A stretch of DNA of 33,134 bases from Streptomyces sp. NRRL S-337 (GTDB taxonomy: Bacteria; Actinomycetota; Actinomycetes; Streptomycetales; Streptomycetaceae): positions 1-33,134 of the forward strand of contig NZ_JOIX01000080.1 of the NCBI RefSeq assembly GCF_000720175.1, read 5' to 3'. The notes beneath the pieces are model-generated. The model did not search any database. It worked only from the letters and a program-made list of their open reading frames with translations, and was not told the origin of the DNA. The position numbers and the translations under genes were made by a program. Shown in pieces: positions 14,023 through 22,851 of the stretch. Numbering within the stretch: the stretch's first letter is position 1; every line of letters starts with the position of its first letter.

Positions 14023-14494
14023 CGGACCCCCATCCCTGCCCGTCGCCTGCGGGCTCACACCTCAGCCGTCACTCCAGCGCATCTGTACACCTTCATGCCC
14101 GGAACGGTGGGCACGATCACGGAAACCTCCGTGCCTCGAATGTAATGCGCGGGTCTGACAACACACGCTCCTTTGCGGCAAATCGAACCTTGCGGGGGAT
14201 GCGGGTGGTAAGGGGCTGACGGCCCGGGCCCCGGCGAGAAGCGGCCCCGGAAAACGCTGGGAAGGCGCTCGGAAGGCGCCCGGGAGCGGTAGTGGGGCGC
14301 TGGAAGGTGCCCGTTGCTGATCGTTCGTGCGCGTATGAGGCGATGTGTTATCCGGGTGTGACCAGAGGTGGGCGGAAAGTTGCCGCCCCTGGGGCATAGC
14401 CTTGGGCGTGAACGGCCTGTTACGTCCCACGGCTACCGCCGGGAACCAGGATGAGTTTCAGGACACCGAGGCCGGGCAGTCGAGCCGGGGAAGG
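14023..14494. promoter_or_regulatory. 472-bp divergent region between the sigma and STAS genes
   Basis: Both promoters must lie here. I see a small hairpin GGGCGG/CCGCCC (14370-14388), a short GGAAGGCGC direct repeat near 14261-14279, and TAGCCT (14397-14402) as a possible -10 for the STAS gene, without a convincing -35. No additional gene is evident. Confidence 0.4.
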
Positions 14495-14929
14495 ATGAGT
14501 TCCGGATGTAACCGGGCGCATCCGGTCCGAAAGCGAGCGAAAGGCTTCGAGCGCGTGTCGTTGAAGGTGGCAGAGGACGCACAGGGCCCCTGGGCCGTAC
14601 TCCAGGTTTCGGGTGAGATGGACCTGGTCACGTCTCCTGCGGTGCGCCAGCACGTGCACGATGCGGTGGCCGACGGTCGCAGATCCCTCGTGCTCGATCT
14701 CTCCGAGGTCCGTTTCTGCGATTCCAGCGGGGTCGGCGTGCTGATCGCCGCCCGCCGGCTGATGCGCTCGTGCCAGGGCCGGCTGCGGCTGATCCTTCCC
14801 GCCCAGGGCGCCGTCGACGGCTCGCACGTCAACCGGGTGCTGGCCGCACTCGGCGTCCGCCGGCTCTTCGAGGTCTACCCGGACCTGTCCACCGCCGTCG
14901 ACGAGGCCGCCGCACCGCTCTCCGCCTGA
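14495..14929 (+). CDS. STAS-domain anti-sigma factor antagonist
   Basis: A 144-residue SpoIIAA-like protein that, by family, binds an anti-sigma kinase and frees a sigma factor when unphosphorylated. The STAS core spans about 25-130: AVLQVSGEMDLVTSPAVRQHV, then SLVLDLSEVRFCDSSGVGVLIAARR, where the DSSG serine is the usual phosphorylation site, and RVLAALGVRRLFEVYPDL at the end. Start choice is uncertain: ATG at 14495 has GGGGAAGG directly against it, while a GTG at 14555 (VSLKVAED) is better spaced from GAAAGG and would remove a basic 20-residue leader. It is divergent from the ECF sigma operon, but ECF factors are not usually controlled by STAS antagonists, so its partner is probably elsewhere. 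Confidence 0.85.
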   Translation: MSSGCNRAHPVRKRAKGFERVSLKVAEDAQGPWAVLQVSGEMDLVTSPAVRQHVHDAVADGRRSLVLDLSEVRFCDSSGVGVLIAARRLMRSCQGRLRLILPAQGAVDGSHVNRVLAALGVRRLFEVYPDLSTAVDEAAAPLSA

Positions 14930-15040
14930 GACGCCAGCCCGAGCCTCGGCCCCGAAGCCCCCACCCCGAAAGCGTCCGAGGGGACGAAACGGCGCCGCCC
15001 GCCGGCCCGCCCGGTCACCACCCGGCGCGCCCGGTCGCCA

Positions 15041-15134
15041 CCCTTCCCACTTTCAGCCCTTCCCACTTTCAGCCCTTCGCGCCTTCAGCCTTTCGCGCCT
15101 TCAGCCCCTCGCGCCTCCAGCGCTCCCCCGTTCA
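15041..15134 (-). repeat. Stop-anchored 16-bp repeats after the histidine kinase gene
   Basis: On the minus strand the kinase stop TGA (15134-15132) is followed by units beginning at 15119, 15103, 15087, 15071 and 15055: TGGAGGCGCGAGGGGC, TGAAGGCGCGAAAGGC, TGAAGGCGCGAAGGGC, TGAAAGTGGGAAGGGC and TGAAAGTGGGAAGGG. The period is exactly 16 bp after a first step of 15. The two distal units are identical over 16 bp. The array lies in a convergent gap with the STAS gene; an additional 20-bp degenerate pair (CGCCCGGTCRCCACCC) sits at about 15006-15043. Confidence 0.85.
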
Positions 15135-16343
15135 CCCCGCCCCGTACGGGAATTCCGCCCGTACCACGAAGCCGCCGTCGGAAGTGTGCCGCGCCTCCAG
15201 CGTTCCGCCCAGGCTCTGGGCGCGCTCGCGCAGCCCCACCAGGCCGTGCCCGCCGCCGGGCAGGACCGGTGCGGTCGCCGTCGCGTCCGGCGGCCCGTTG
15301 CGGATCTCCACCCGCAGTCCCGGCCCGGCCTCCCCGCAGACCTCGTCCGCCGGATCGACCCGGACCTGCACCCGCGCCCCGGGCGCGTGCTTGCGGACGT
15401 TGGTGAGCGCCTCCTGGACCGTGCGGAAGGCCGCCCGCTCGACCGTCTTCGCGCCGCCCGTACCGGCCACCACCCCGCGCTCGTACGTCACGTCCAGCGC
15501 GCTCATCTCGATCAGCCGCGGCAGCTCCTCCAAGTCGGGCTGCGGCGCCAGTCCGCTCGCCTCGCCGCCGTCCCCGCCGTCCGCCCGCAGCACCCCCACC
15601 ATGTGCCGCAGCTCCTCCAGTGTCCGCACGGACAGTTCACGGATCGTCCGGGCGCCGGCCCGCGCCGCCTCGTCCTCCGTACTGACCTGCACGGCACCCG
15701 CCTGCAGGCTGATCAGGCTGACCTGGTGGGCCACCACGTCGTGCATCTCCCGGGCCAGCCGGGCGCGTTCGGTGGTCTTGACCCGGTCCGCGAGCAGCCG
15801 GTCCTCGCGGCGCAGGCTGCGGGTCAGGTCCTCGACGCGGGAGGCGAGTTCGCGGCGGGTGCGCACCAGCAGGCCCAGCGCGATCGGCGCGGCCGAGGTG
15901 ACGCAGGCGTCGATGAGCACCAGCGTGTTCTCGCGGTACGCGGTGAGTTCGAAGTCGGAGATCGGGTACGGCAGGAAGTGCGCGGCGATCAGCAGCACCG
16001 CGCAGATCCCCAGCCGCCGCCGGCCGGGGCGCCGGGCCGCCAGGGTGTAGAGCCCGATCATCGGCGCGAACCAGATGTAGCCGATGTACAGGCCGGGCAG
16101 CGTCACGAGGAAGACCAGCAGCGGAAAGCGCCGGCGCAGCAGCAGGGCGGTCGCGGCGACCACCGAAACGCCCAGCTCCAGGGCGAGTTCCAGGCCGTTG
16201 ACCAGCACCGCGTCGGCGATCGCCAGCAGCACCGGCACGACCACGGGCGCGATCCGGCGCAGCCGCCGCCCCCACCTCCCGGCCGCGAACGCCCGCCACC
16301 GGGCCGCCCCGCGGGCGAGCGGCCGCCCGCCGCCGGCACTCAC
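15132..16343 (-). CDS. NarL-type sensor histidine kinase
   Basis: A 403-residue membrane kinase paired with the response regulator encoded just upstream. Residues 30-160 hold about four to five hydrophobic helices (for example IAPVVVPVLLAIADAVLV, LVFLVTLPGLYIGYIWF) with little external sequence, suggesting sensing within or at the membrane. HisKA_3 dimerisation follows, with phospho-acceptor His201 in AREMHDVVAHQVSLI. The ATPase domain has Asn315 in the N box EALTNVRKHAPGA and the G box GGGHGLVGLRERAQSLGG; the D box reads EIRNGPP, as in many actinobacterial members. The GTG at 16343 overlaps the regulator stop (GTGA), so translation is coupled; a GTG at 16346 is also in frame. The signal is unknown. 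Confidence 0.88.
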   Translation of the reverse strand: MSAGGGRPLARGAARWRAFAAGRWGRRLRRIAPVVVPVLLAIADAVLVNGLELALELGVSVVAATALLLRRRFPLLVFLVTLPGLYIGYIWFAPMIGLYTLAARRPGRRRLGICAVLLIAAHFLPYPISDFELTAYRENTLVLIDACVTSAAPIALGLLVRTRRELASRVEDLTRSLRREDRLLADRVKTTERARLAREMHDVVAHQVSLISLQAGAVQVSTEDEAARAGARTIRELSVRTLEELRHMVGVLRADGGDGGEASGLAPQPDLEELPRLIEMSALDVTYERGVVAGTGGAKTVERAAFRTVQEALTNVRKHAPGARVQVRVDPADEVCGEAGPGLRVEIRNGPPDATATAPVLPGGGHGLVGLRERAQSLGGTLEARHTSDGGFVVRAEFPYGAG

Positions 16344-17002
16344 CACGCCCCCCGGGGGGCCCCGGACACCAGGCCCGCACGGTCGGCGACGATGGCCGCC
16401 TGGATGCGGTTGATGCCCCCCAATTTGCTCAGGACGGCGCGGACATGGTCCTTGACCGTACTGGGCGCCAGTCCCATCCGCCCGGCTATCTGGGCGTTGC
16501 CCAGCCCCTCGCCGAGCAGCGAGAGCACCTGCGACTCCCGCGGTGTCAGCCCGCTGACCGCCCGGGCGGCCGCCGCCTGGTCCTCGGCCGTCAGATAGCC
16601 GCCGATCACGGCCCGGGTCACGCCCGGGTCCAGCACGCTGCCGCCCGCCGCCAGTGTCCGTACGGCCCGCACCAACTGCTCGGGATCCGAGTCCTTCAGC
16701 AGGAAGCCGGCCGCGCCCTCGCGCAGCGCCGCGGTCAGGTACTCCTGGGCGTCGAAGGTGGTCAGCATCGCCACCGCCGGCGGCTCGGGCGCGGCGCGCA
16801 ACTGCCGCAGCACGGTCAGCCCGTCCACGTCCGGCATCCGGATGTCGAGCAGCACCACCTCGGCCGCGCAGCGCAGCACGGTCTCCACGGCCTCGGCGCC
16901 GCCGCAGTCCGCGACCATCTCGATGTCCGGGGCGGTCCCCAGGATCATCCGGAGTCCGGATCTGACCAGCCGTTCGTCGTCCACCACAGCGACACGGATC
17001 AC
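16340..17002 (-). CDS. NarL/LuxR-family response regulator
   Basis: A 220-residue two-component regulator, the partner of the downstream histidine kinase. The receiver domain has the acidic pair Asp8-Asp9 (VAVVDDERLVRSGLR), phospho-acceptor Asp53 (VVLLDIRMPDVDG), Thr81/82 and Lys103 (GFLLKDSDPEQL). The C-terminal GerE/LuxR HTH begins near residue 150: LTPRESQVLSLLGEGLGNAQIA, then STVKDHVRAVLSKLGG. The start is a GTG at 17002 (V/M-IRVAVVDDE), giving the family's usual N-terminus; the frame runs upstream to 17416 but through non-coding sequence. GGGGCGG lies upstream. Confidence 0.92.
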   Translation of the reverse strand: MIRVAVVDDERLVRSGLRMILGTAPDIEMVADCGGAEAVETVLRCAAEVVLLDIRMPDVDGLTVLRQLRAAPEPPAVAMLTTFDAQEYLTAALREGAAGFLLKDSDPEQLVRAVRTLAAGGSVLDPGVTRAVIGGYLTAEDQAAAARAVSGLTPRESQVLSLLGEGLGNAQIAGRMGLAPSTVKDHVRAVLSKLGGINRIQAAIVADRAGLVSGAPRGAW

Positions 17003-17117
17003 CGGCCGCCCCTTTCTGCCTTCTGCTGGTTCACACCCGTTTCCGAGCCCGCGGAACCGCCCGGCGCTGCGCGACTCCGTACCTCTGTCCCGGTCCCCGC
17101 CCTGCGACGGACCCGGA

Positions 17118-17137
17118 CCCCCGCCGAGCGGCGGGGG
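17118..17137. terminator. Small hairpin upstream of the response regulator
   Basis: CCCCCGCC (17118-17125) pairs with GGCGGGGG (17130-17137) around GAGC. It lies in the gap after the leftward membrane-protein gene and before the two-component operon, so it could end the former transcript. The remaining 17003-17492 sequence shows no gene; the response-regulator promoter must be in its left part. Confidence 0.5.
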
Positions 17138-17423
17138 TGAGCCCGGGACCTCGGGAGGATGCCATGCGGGCCGCCTCACGGGCAGAGTGGTCCACATGCT
17201 GCACCACTGAAGAGGCCACAAGCCCAGGACGCGTTGCAGTTCACATCGGCGGCCGCCGCGACCCCCACACGCGGCGGCCGCTGCATGGCGTGGCGGGGGC
17301 GGTTCGGAGGGGGATCTCCCCCGCACCGCCGGAACCCGCCCAACGCCCCTGACGCTCCGCACGCCGCTGACGAAGCTCCTGCGCCCCTCATGCCCCTTAC
17401 GGGCACCCTTCGCCACGGGGAAC

Positions 17424-17495
17424 TACGGGGGACTACGCGGGAACTACAGGGGACCACGCGGGAACTACGGCGAACTCCCGACGCCGGAACCCCTA
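17424..17495 (-). repeat. Stop-anchored 10-bp repeats after the membrane-protein gene
   Basis: On the minus strand the gene ends with TAG (17495-17493); 28 bp on, a run of TAGTTCCCGCG, TGGTCCCCTG, TAGTTCCCGCG, TAGTCCCCCG and TAGTTCCCCG begins at 17467, 17456, 17447, 17436 and 17426, a period of 9-11 bp. The unit around the true stop, TAGGGGTTCCGGCG, resembles them loosely. Confidence 0.65.
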
Positions 17496-18521
17496 CGGGC
17501 GTCCCGCCCCCGCCGCCCGGAGTCCCTCCGCCCGCAGCCCGCCGTACGGCCCGAAGCCGCGGCCGGTCGCCAGCACCACCACCGACGTCATCGCCGCTAA
17601 GCCGTACGCCGTGGTCGCCATCGACAGCGCGCCCTCGGTGGTCTCGAAGGACCGGTTGAAGAAGTCCGTGACGGTCAGCCACACCACCGTCCGCACGGTC
17701 AGATACAGCTCGACCGCCGCGAACACCAGCAGCGCGCCCCGTACGTCGTGCCGTCCCCGGAAGGCCAGCACCCCGAGGACCAGCAGCACGGCCACCGAGC
17801 CGACGGTGGTGAACTCGATGGACGACTCCAGGTCGAGCGTGCCGTGCACCGACCCGTCCACCACCCCGCGCAGATAGCGCACCACGTCCGTCCCGCCGGC
17901 CGTCAGATCGCGCCCGGTCCAGCCCAGTCGCGCCAGGCCCATCAGCAGGAACAGCACCCCGCAGACCCGCGACGGGCGGCGCCACGCGGGGTCCGGGTCA
18001 GCGGCCCGCGGTCCCGCTCCGGCCCTGCGCCGGTCCGTGGCGGGGAACATCACGGCCAGTACGACCAGCGCCACCACCAGCCCCAGCCCGCGGGTGGCCA
18101 GCGTCCAGCCGCCCAGCGGGTCGTCGCGGTACTGGTCGCGGTAGGCGGTGTCGAAGAGGCCCACGCCTTCCCGCAGCGACAGAGCGAGCAGCAGGAAGCC
18201 GGAGAGCAGCGCCGCGGAGCGGGCCACCCGCCGCTGGGCCAGCGCCAGGCCCGCGACCACGAGGAACACCACCGTGAGGGACCACTCGTAGGGACCGAGG
18301 ATCTGCAGGACGGGGGAGGCGCCCGGGTTGAACAGCCCCTCCAGGAAGTCGCCCAGGGTGCCGTCCGACTGGACGATGCCGTAGACGGTCCAGGCAGCGA
18401 GCGTGCCGCCGTAGAGCGCCAGGCACAGTGCGGTGGCGAGGTAGGCGCCGCTGTGCTCGGGGGCGGCGCGGCCGGGGTCGGTGCCCGGTCGGACGTCCAC
18501 CGTTCCGCCGTCCTGCATCAT
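17493..18521 (-). CDS. Multi-pass membrane protein of unknown function
   Basis: A 342-residue protein with about eight hydrophobic segments, including YLATALCLALYGGTLAAWTV, WSLTVVFLVVAGLALAQ, SAALLSGFLLLALSLREGVG, GLGLVVALVVLAVMFP, VAVLLVLGVLAFRGR and GLAAMTSVVVLATGRG. The loops lack catalytic or transporter motifs that I can recognise. The N-terminal 25 residues are polar and Gly/Pro-rich. Two consecutive ATGs (18521 and 18518) could start it; no strong ribosome binding site helps to choose. It is encoded upstream of, and in the same direction as, the RR/HK pair but separated by 490 bp with a hairpin, so it is probably a separate transcript. Confidence 0.7.
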   Translation of the reverse strand: MMQDGGTVDVRPGTDPGRAAPEHSGAYLATALCLALYGGTLAAWTVYGIVQSDGTLGDFLEGLFNPGASPVLQILGPYEWSLTVVFLVVAGLALAQRRVARSAALLSGFLLLALSLREGVGLFDTAYRDQYRDDPLGGWTLATRGLGLVVALVVLAVMFPATDRRRAGAGPRAADPDPAWRRPSRVCGVLFLLMGLARLGWTGRDLTAGGTDVVRYLRGVVDGSVHGTLDLESSIEFTTVGSVAVLLVLGVLAFRGRHDVRGALLVFAAVELYLTVRTVVWLTVTDFFNRSFETTEGALSMATTAYGLAAMTSVVVLATGRGFGPYGGLRAEGLRAAGAGRP

Positions 18522-19052
18522 GCTGACCGACCCCCGCTCCGCGTGCCGCAGCCGCCGTACCGGCCGTTCCCGTACGGCAGCCTCACTGTGTCAAGGACGG
18601 TGGGAGAGCCGGTGGAGGTTCCACCCCGTGTGTCGTGCGGGCCGGTTGGTGTGTTCAGCGCACTTGTCGTGCGGTCGCCGCGACGAAGTCCGGATGCCCC
18701 GGCGGGTCGCGGACCGCATGCCGCGGGACGCGCCGGAGGACTGCCGGTCGCGGGTCCGGGGGAGTTCGGCCCGCGGTGAGCACCTCGCCCGCGCGAGCAC
18801 ACCGGTCCGGCCGGCCGCCCGGCTCCGGAGGCCGTGGACGACGCCGGAACCGGCAGGGGTCAACGACTGCCGCGATGCGCGCAACGACTGTTCCCGCGAG
18901 GGCAGTTGATCATGCCGGTGCGCTGCGTCGACCACCCGCGAGCCGGCCCCACGGGCCGTCGGTGCAGGTCAGCGGCGGGGCGAGGGGATGCCGTCGCCGC
19001 GGTGGGGAGCCGCTCCCGCCGGGCGGGGGGCGGTGCGGCAAGATAAGGGGGT
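18522..19052. promoter_or_regulatory. 531-bp divergent region, no gene seen
   Basis: The gap separates the leftward membrane-protein gene and the rightward kinase gene. It has no clear repeat array, palindrome or conserved small frame that I can support. Promoters for both flanking genes must be here. Confidence 0.4.
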
Positions 19053-20963
19053 ATGGGGATCTTCGGGGGCGAGGGCCGGCTGATCGGCGGTCGGTACCGT
19101 CTGGGTATACGGCTGGGCCGCGGCGGCATGGGCACGGTCTGGCGGGCCACCGACGAACTGCTGGGCCGCCAAGTGGCCGTCAAGGAACTGCACTTGGACG
19201 AGGCGACCGCCGAACCCGAGGCGCGGGTGCAGCGCGAGCGGGCGATGCGCGAGGCGCGCACGGTCGCCGGGATCAAGCACCCGAACGTGATCGTCGTGCA
19301 TGACGTCGTCGAGCAGGACGGCCGGCCGTGGATCGTGATGGAGCTGGTGGAGGGCCTGTCGCTGGCCGACCGGCTGCAGAGCGGCGGCCCGGTCGCGCCG
19401 CGCGAGGCGGCCCGGATCGGCGTGGCCCTGCTGGGCGCGCTGCGCGCCGCGCACGCCCGTGGAGTGCTGCACCGCGACCTCAAACCGGCCAACGTCCTGA
19501 TGGAGTCCGGCACCGGCCGGGTCGTGCTCACGGACTTCGGCATCGCCCAGGTGCCCGGCGTCACCACGCTGACCGACGCCGGTGGTTTTGTCGGTTCGCC
19601 GGAGTACACCGCCCCGGAGCGGATGGCCGGCCGGCAGACCGGCCCCGAGGCCGACCTCTGGTCGCTGGGCGTGCTGCTGTGCGCCGCGCTCAACGGGGAA
19701 TCGCCGTTCCGCCGCGACTCGCTGGGCGGGGTGTTGCACGCCGTCGTCTACGACGAGATCGAACTCCCCGAGTCCGCCCGGCCGTTGCGGGCCGTGCTCG
19801 GCGGCCTGCTGGAGCGCGACCCGGACCGCCGGATGGGGCTGACGGAGACGGAAGCGCTGCTGCGCGGCTACCTCCACTCGGGCCGCGCCCCGGAGCGCGA
19901 CCCGGCCGGCCCGGCCGTCCCCGGCACACCAGCGGCCCAGGGCGCACAGGCAGTCCCCGGGACGCCGTTTCCGGGCCCGCAGGTCCCCGGTACGCCGTTT
20001 CCCGGCACCCCGCCCCTCGGTGCGCCGGGCGGCCCCGGTACCCCCACTCCGCCGCACGGCCGCCCCGTCAGCGGGCCGCCCGGTGCGCCGCTGCCCGGCG
20101 ATCCAGTGCTCGGTGGCCATCCGCCCGCCGAGGAGCCCCTGGCCGCCGCCCCCGCGCCCCTGGGCCACGCCTCCGGCGGCCCCGGCAGCGGGCGTCCCGG
20201 CGGGCGGGCCCCGGGAGCGCCGATCCGCGACGCCCTCGACGAGCGGGCGCTGGCCGCGGCGGCCCGCCCGCACACCGGCCGGACCCGTACGGCGCTGCTG
20301 ATCGCGCTCGCCGTCGTGGTGATCGCCGGCGCCGGCGCCGGCATCACGGCCCTGCTGATGCGGCAGGACGGCACCGACGAGGCCGCCGGCCGGGGCGGCC
20401 ACCCCGGCCACTCCCAGCAGGCCTCGCACACCGGCCCGACGAAGGACGCCCGGCCCGGCGCGCCCCGCCCCACGGTCACCGTCACCTCCGCACCCTCCCC
20501 GGGCGCCACCGGAGGGGTCCCGGACGGCTACCGCCTCGTGCGGGATCCGGTCGGCTTCGCGCTCGCCGTACCGGTCGGCTTCACCCGCTCCTACGAGCAC
20601 GACCGGGTCTACTACTCCTCGCAGGGCCGGCGGTTCCGGATCGGCGTCCAGCTGCAGAAGCGGGTGCCGGAGGGGCCGATCGGCGCGATGCGCACCGCGG
20701 ACGCCGAGGGCCCGGCGAACTACCGCGGTTACCGGTCGGGCCAGGTCACCGAGACCACCCACAACGGACTCCAGGCGGGACTCTGGGAGTTCGTCTGGGA
20801 CGGCAGTGCGGCGGACGGCGGCTCGCGCTACACCTACGACCTCAGCTGGGACGAGAACGGCCGGATGATCGACGTGTGGATCTCCTCGCCGGTCGGCTCG
20901 CGCACCGAGGCCAAACGTCACTTCGACACCGCCCTCGACGCCTTCCGGCTGACCGGGACGTGA
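19053..20963 (+). CDS. Membrane-anchored Ser/Thr protein kinase (Hanks type)
   Basis: A 636-residue eukaryotic-like kinase. The kinase domain (about 14-275) is complete: Gly-loop GRGGMGTVW at 22-30, Lys44 in VAVKEL, catalytic HRDLKPANVL with Asp142, DFG Asp161, an activation segment with Thr171, Thr172 and Thr174, and SPEYTAPER at 182-190. A Pro/Gly-rich juxtamembrane linker with VPGTPFPG repeats covers about 280-408. One transmembrane helix, ALLIALAVVVIAGAGAGITALLM, spans about 414-436. The outer ~200 residues begin with a Thr/Pro linker and form a compact domain (YRLVRDPVGFALAVPVGFTRSY to the end) without PASTA repeats, seen in many Streptomyces kinases. The ATG is preceded by AAGGGGG. It may phosphorylate targets encoded elsewhere; the Pro-rich protein at 6413 has Thr-rich acidic sites but a link is only a guess. 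Confidence 0.93.
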   Translation: MGIFGGEGRLIGGRYRLGIRLGRGGMGTVWRATDELLGRQVAVKELHLDEATAEPEARVQRERAMREARTVAGIKHPNVIVVHDVVEQDGRPWIVMELVEGLSLADRLQSGGPVAPREAARIGVALLGALRAAHARGVLHRDLKPANVLMESGTGRVVLTDFGIAQVPGVTTLTDAGGFVGSPEYTAPERMAGRQTGPEADLWSLGVLLCAALNGESPFRRDSLGGVLHAVVYDEIELPESARPLRAVLGGLLERDPDRRMGLTETEALLRGYLHSGRAPERDPAGPAVPGTPAAQGAQAVPGTPFPGPQVPGTPFPGTPPLGAPGGPGTPTPPHGRPVSGPPGAPLPGDPVLGGHPPAEEPLAAAPAPLGHASGGPGSGRPGGRAPGAPIRDALDERALAAAARPHTGRTRTALLIALAVVVIAGAGAGITALLMRQDGTDEAAGRGGHPGHSQQASHTGPTKDARPGAPRPTVTVTSAPSPGATGGVPDGYRLVRDPVGFALAVPVGFTRSYEHDRVYYSSQGRRFRIGVQLQKRVPEGPIGAMRTADAEGPANYRGYRSGQVTETTHNGLQAGLWEFVWDGSAADGGSRYTYDLSWDENGRMIDVWISSPVGSRTEAKRHFDTALDAFRLTGT

Positions 20964-21063
20964 CGGCCGAAGGTCCGTCCCGGGGCCGTCGGACCCGCGG
21001 TCGTCGCTGACCAGAGCCCTTACGGCCAGCGGATGCTGGCGCGATTGTGGGCGGCCGGTGAAA

Positions 21064-21080
21064 ACCCGTTACTGCCGGGT
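21064..21080. promoter_or_regulatory. Inverted repeat before the SSADH gene
   Basis: ACCCG-TTACTGC-CGGGT is a 17-bp inverted repeat 36-52 nt upstream of the SSADH start. Its place suits an operator over the promoter of the SSADH-GMC operon. The arms are only 5 bp, so chance occurrence is possible. Confidence 0.3.
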
Positions 21081-21115
21081 ACACAAAGCGTCCGGGGAGG
21101 AATACCCTCGCCGAC

Positions 21116-22801
21116 ATGACGGACTCGCAGGACACCGGAACAGCTGCCTCCACCGCCGCCGAGGCCGCCGAGGCCCCTGAGGCCCCCGCGCCCGCCGAGG
21201 CCCCCGCAGCGCCGACCGACGGCAATCCGGTCGCGCCCGCCCCTGCGGGCAGCCGCACCGCCGCCGACGTGGTCACCCCCGAGATCGCCGCCCGGCTCAC
21301 CCGCGGCGTGGTCGGCAGTGGCCGTACGGCCAACCACTCGCCGTTCACCGGCGAGAAGCTGGCCGATCTGCCGGAATCCACCCCCGAGGACGTCGCCACC
21401 GCCTTCGAACGGGCCCGGGCCGCGCAGGAGCGCTGGGCCAGGGTCCCGGTCCGGCAGCGCGCCGCGGTCCTGCTGCGCTTCCACGACCTCGTCCTGCGCC
21501 GCCAGGCCGAGGTGCTCGACCTGATCCAGCTGGAGACCGGCAAGGCCCGGCTGCACGCCCACGAGGAGGTGCAGGCGGTCGCCGTCGCCGCCCGCCACTA
21601 CGGCCGCAAGGCCCCCGCCTACCTCGCCCCCAAGCGCCACACCGGTGTCGTCCCGACCCTCACCAAGGTCACCGAACTCCGCCACCCCCGCGGCGTCGTC
21701 GGGCAGATCGCCCCCTGGAACTACCCCTTCGAGCTCTCCATAGGCGACGCCCTGCCGGCCTTCGTCGCGGGCAACGCCGTGGTGATGAAGCCCGACACCG
21801 AGACCGCGCTCACCGCGCTGTGGGCCCGCGAGCAGCTCATCGAGGCCGGGCTGCCGGAGGACGTCTGGCAGGTCGTGATCGGCGAGGGCCCGGTCATCGG
21901 CCCCGAGGTCGTCAAGCACGCCGACTACGTCTCCTTCACCGGCTCGACCCGCACCGGCCGCGAGGTCGCTCAGGGCGCCGCCGCCCGCCTGGTCGGGGTC
22001 TCCCTCGAACTCGGCGGCAAGAACGCCATGCTGGTGCTCCGCGACGCCGACCTGGACAAGGCCGCGGCGGGCGCGGTCCGCGGCTGCTTCTCCTCCGCCG
22101 GCCAGCTGTGCATCTCCATCGAGCGGCTCTACGTCCACGAATCCGTCGCCGACGACTTCCTCGCGCGCTTCGCCGCCCGCACGAAGGCCATGCGGCTCGG
22201 CAACGCCCTCGCCTACGGCGCCGACATGGGCTCGCTGGCCGGTGAGCGCCAGCTCCAGGCCGTCGTCCGGCACGTCGAGGACGCCGTCGCCAAGGGCGCC
22301 GAGCTGGTCGCCGGCGGCCGCGCGCGCCCCGACATCGGCCCCTTCTTCCACGAACCGACCATCCTCGACGGCGTCCAGGCCCCGATGGCCGTCTGCGACG
22401 AGGAGACCTTCGGACCGGTCGTCTCCGTCTACCGCTTCCGCGACGAGGACGAGGCCGTGGCGCTCGCCAACGCCACGCCGTACGGCCTGAACTCCAGCGT
22501 CTGGACCAAGGACGGCCGACGCGGCCGGGCCCTCGCCGCCCGGCTGCGCACGGGCACGGTCAACGTCAACGAGTCGTACGCGGCCGGCTACGGCAGCGTG
22601 CAGTCGCCGATGGGCGGAATGGGCGACTCCGGCCTGGGCCGCCGGCACGGCTCCGAGGGCATCCTCAAGTACACCGAGGCGCAGACCGTCGCCCACCAGC
22701 GGGTGATGCCGCTCGCGCCGGCCTTCGGGATGACCGATGAGAAGTACGCCCGGTTCATGACCCGCAGCCTGCGCGCGATGAAGGCGTTCCGGCTGAGGTA
22801 A
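21116..22801 (+). CDS. Succinate-semialdehyde dehydrogenase (NADP+)
   Basis: A 561-residue aldehyde dehydrogenase that by its close match to the actinobacterial GabD2 type oxidises succinate semialdehyde to succinate, the last step of GABA or polyamine breakdown. An Ala/Glu/Pro-rich N-terminal tail of about 45 residues precedes the normal ALDH fold. Active-site residues are present: Asn202 in APWNYPFEL, Lys225 in VVMKPDTET, Glu298 in SLELGGKNAM and the catalytic Cys332 in FSSAGQLCISIERL. The co-factor loop FTGSTRTGREV is at about 274-284. The ATG start has GGAGG upstream but at a long spacing (about 15 nt). A GMC oxidoreductase gene follows after 50 bp, probably in one operon. Confidence 0.9.
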   Translation: MTDSQDTGTAASTAAEAAEAPEAPAPAEAPAAPTDGNPVAPAPAGSRTAADVVTPEIAARLTRGVVGSGRTANHSPFTGEKLADLPESTPEDVATAFERARAAQERWARVPVRQRAAVLLRFHDLVLRRQAEVLDLIQLETGKARLHAHEEVQAVAVAARHYGRKAPAYLAPKRHTGVVPTLTKVTELRHPRGVVGQIAPWNYPFELSIGDALPAFVAGNAVVMKPDTETALTALWAREQLIEAGLPEDVWQVVIGEGPVIGPEVVKHADYVSFTGSTRTGREVAQGAAARLVGVSLELGGKNAMLVLRDADLDKAAAGAVRGCFSSAGQLCISIERLYVHESVADDFLARFAARTKAMRLGNALAYGADMGSLAGERQLQAVVRHVEDAVAKGAELVAGGRARPDIGPFFHEPTILDGVQAPMAVCDEETFGPVVSVYRFRDEDEAVALANATPYGLNSSVWTKDGRRGRALAARLRTGTVNVNESYAAGYGSVQSPMGGMGDSGLGRRHGSEGILKYTEAQTVAHQRVMPLAPAFGMTDEKYARFMTRSLRAMKAFRLR

Positions 22802-22851
22802 CGACCCCCACGGCAGCCCAGCCCCTCCGCCCCGAACAGCAGGGAGAGCCA

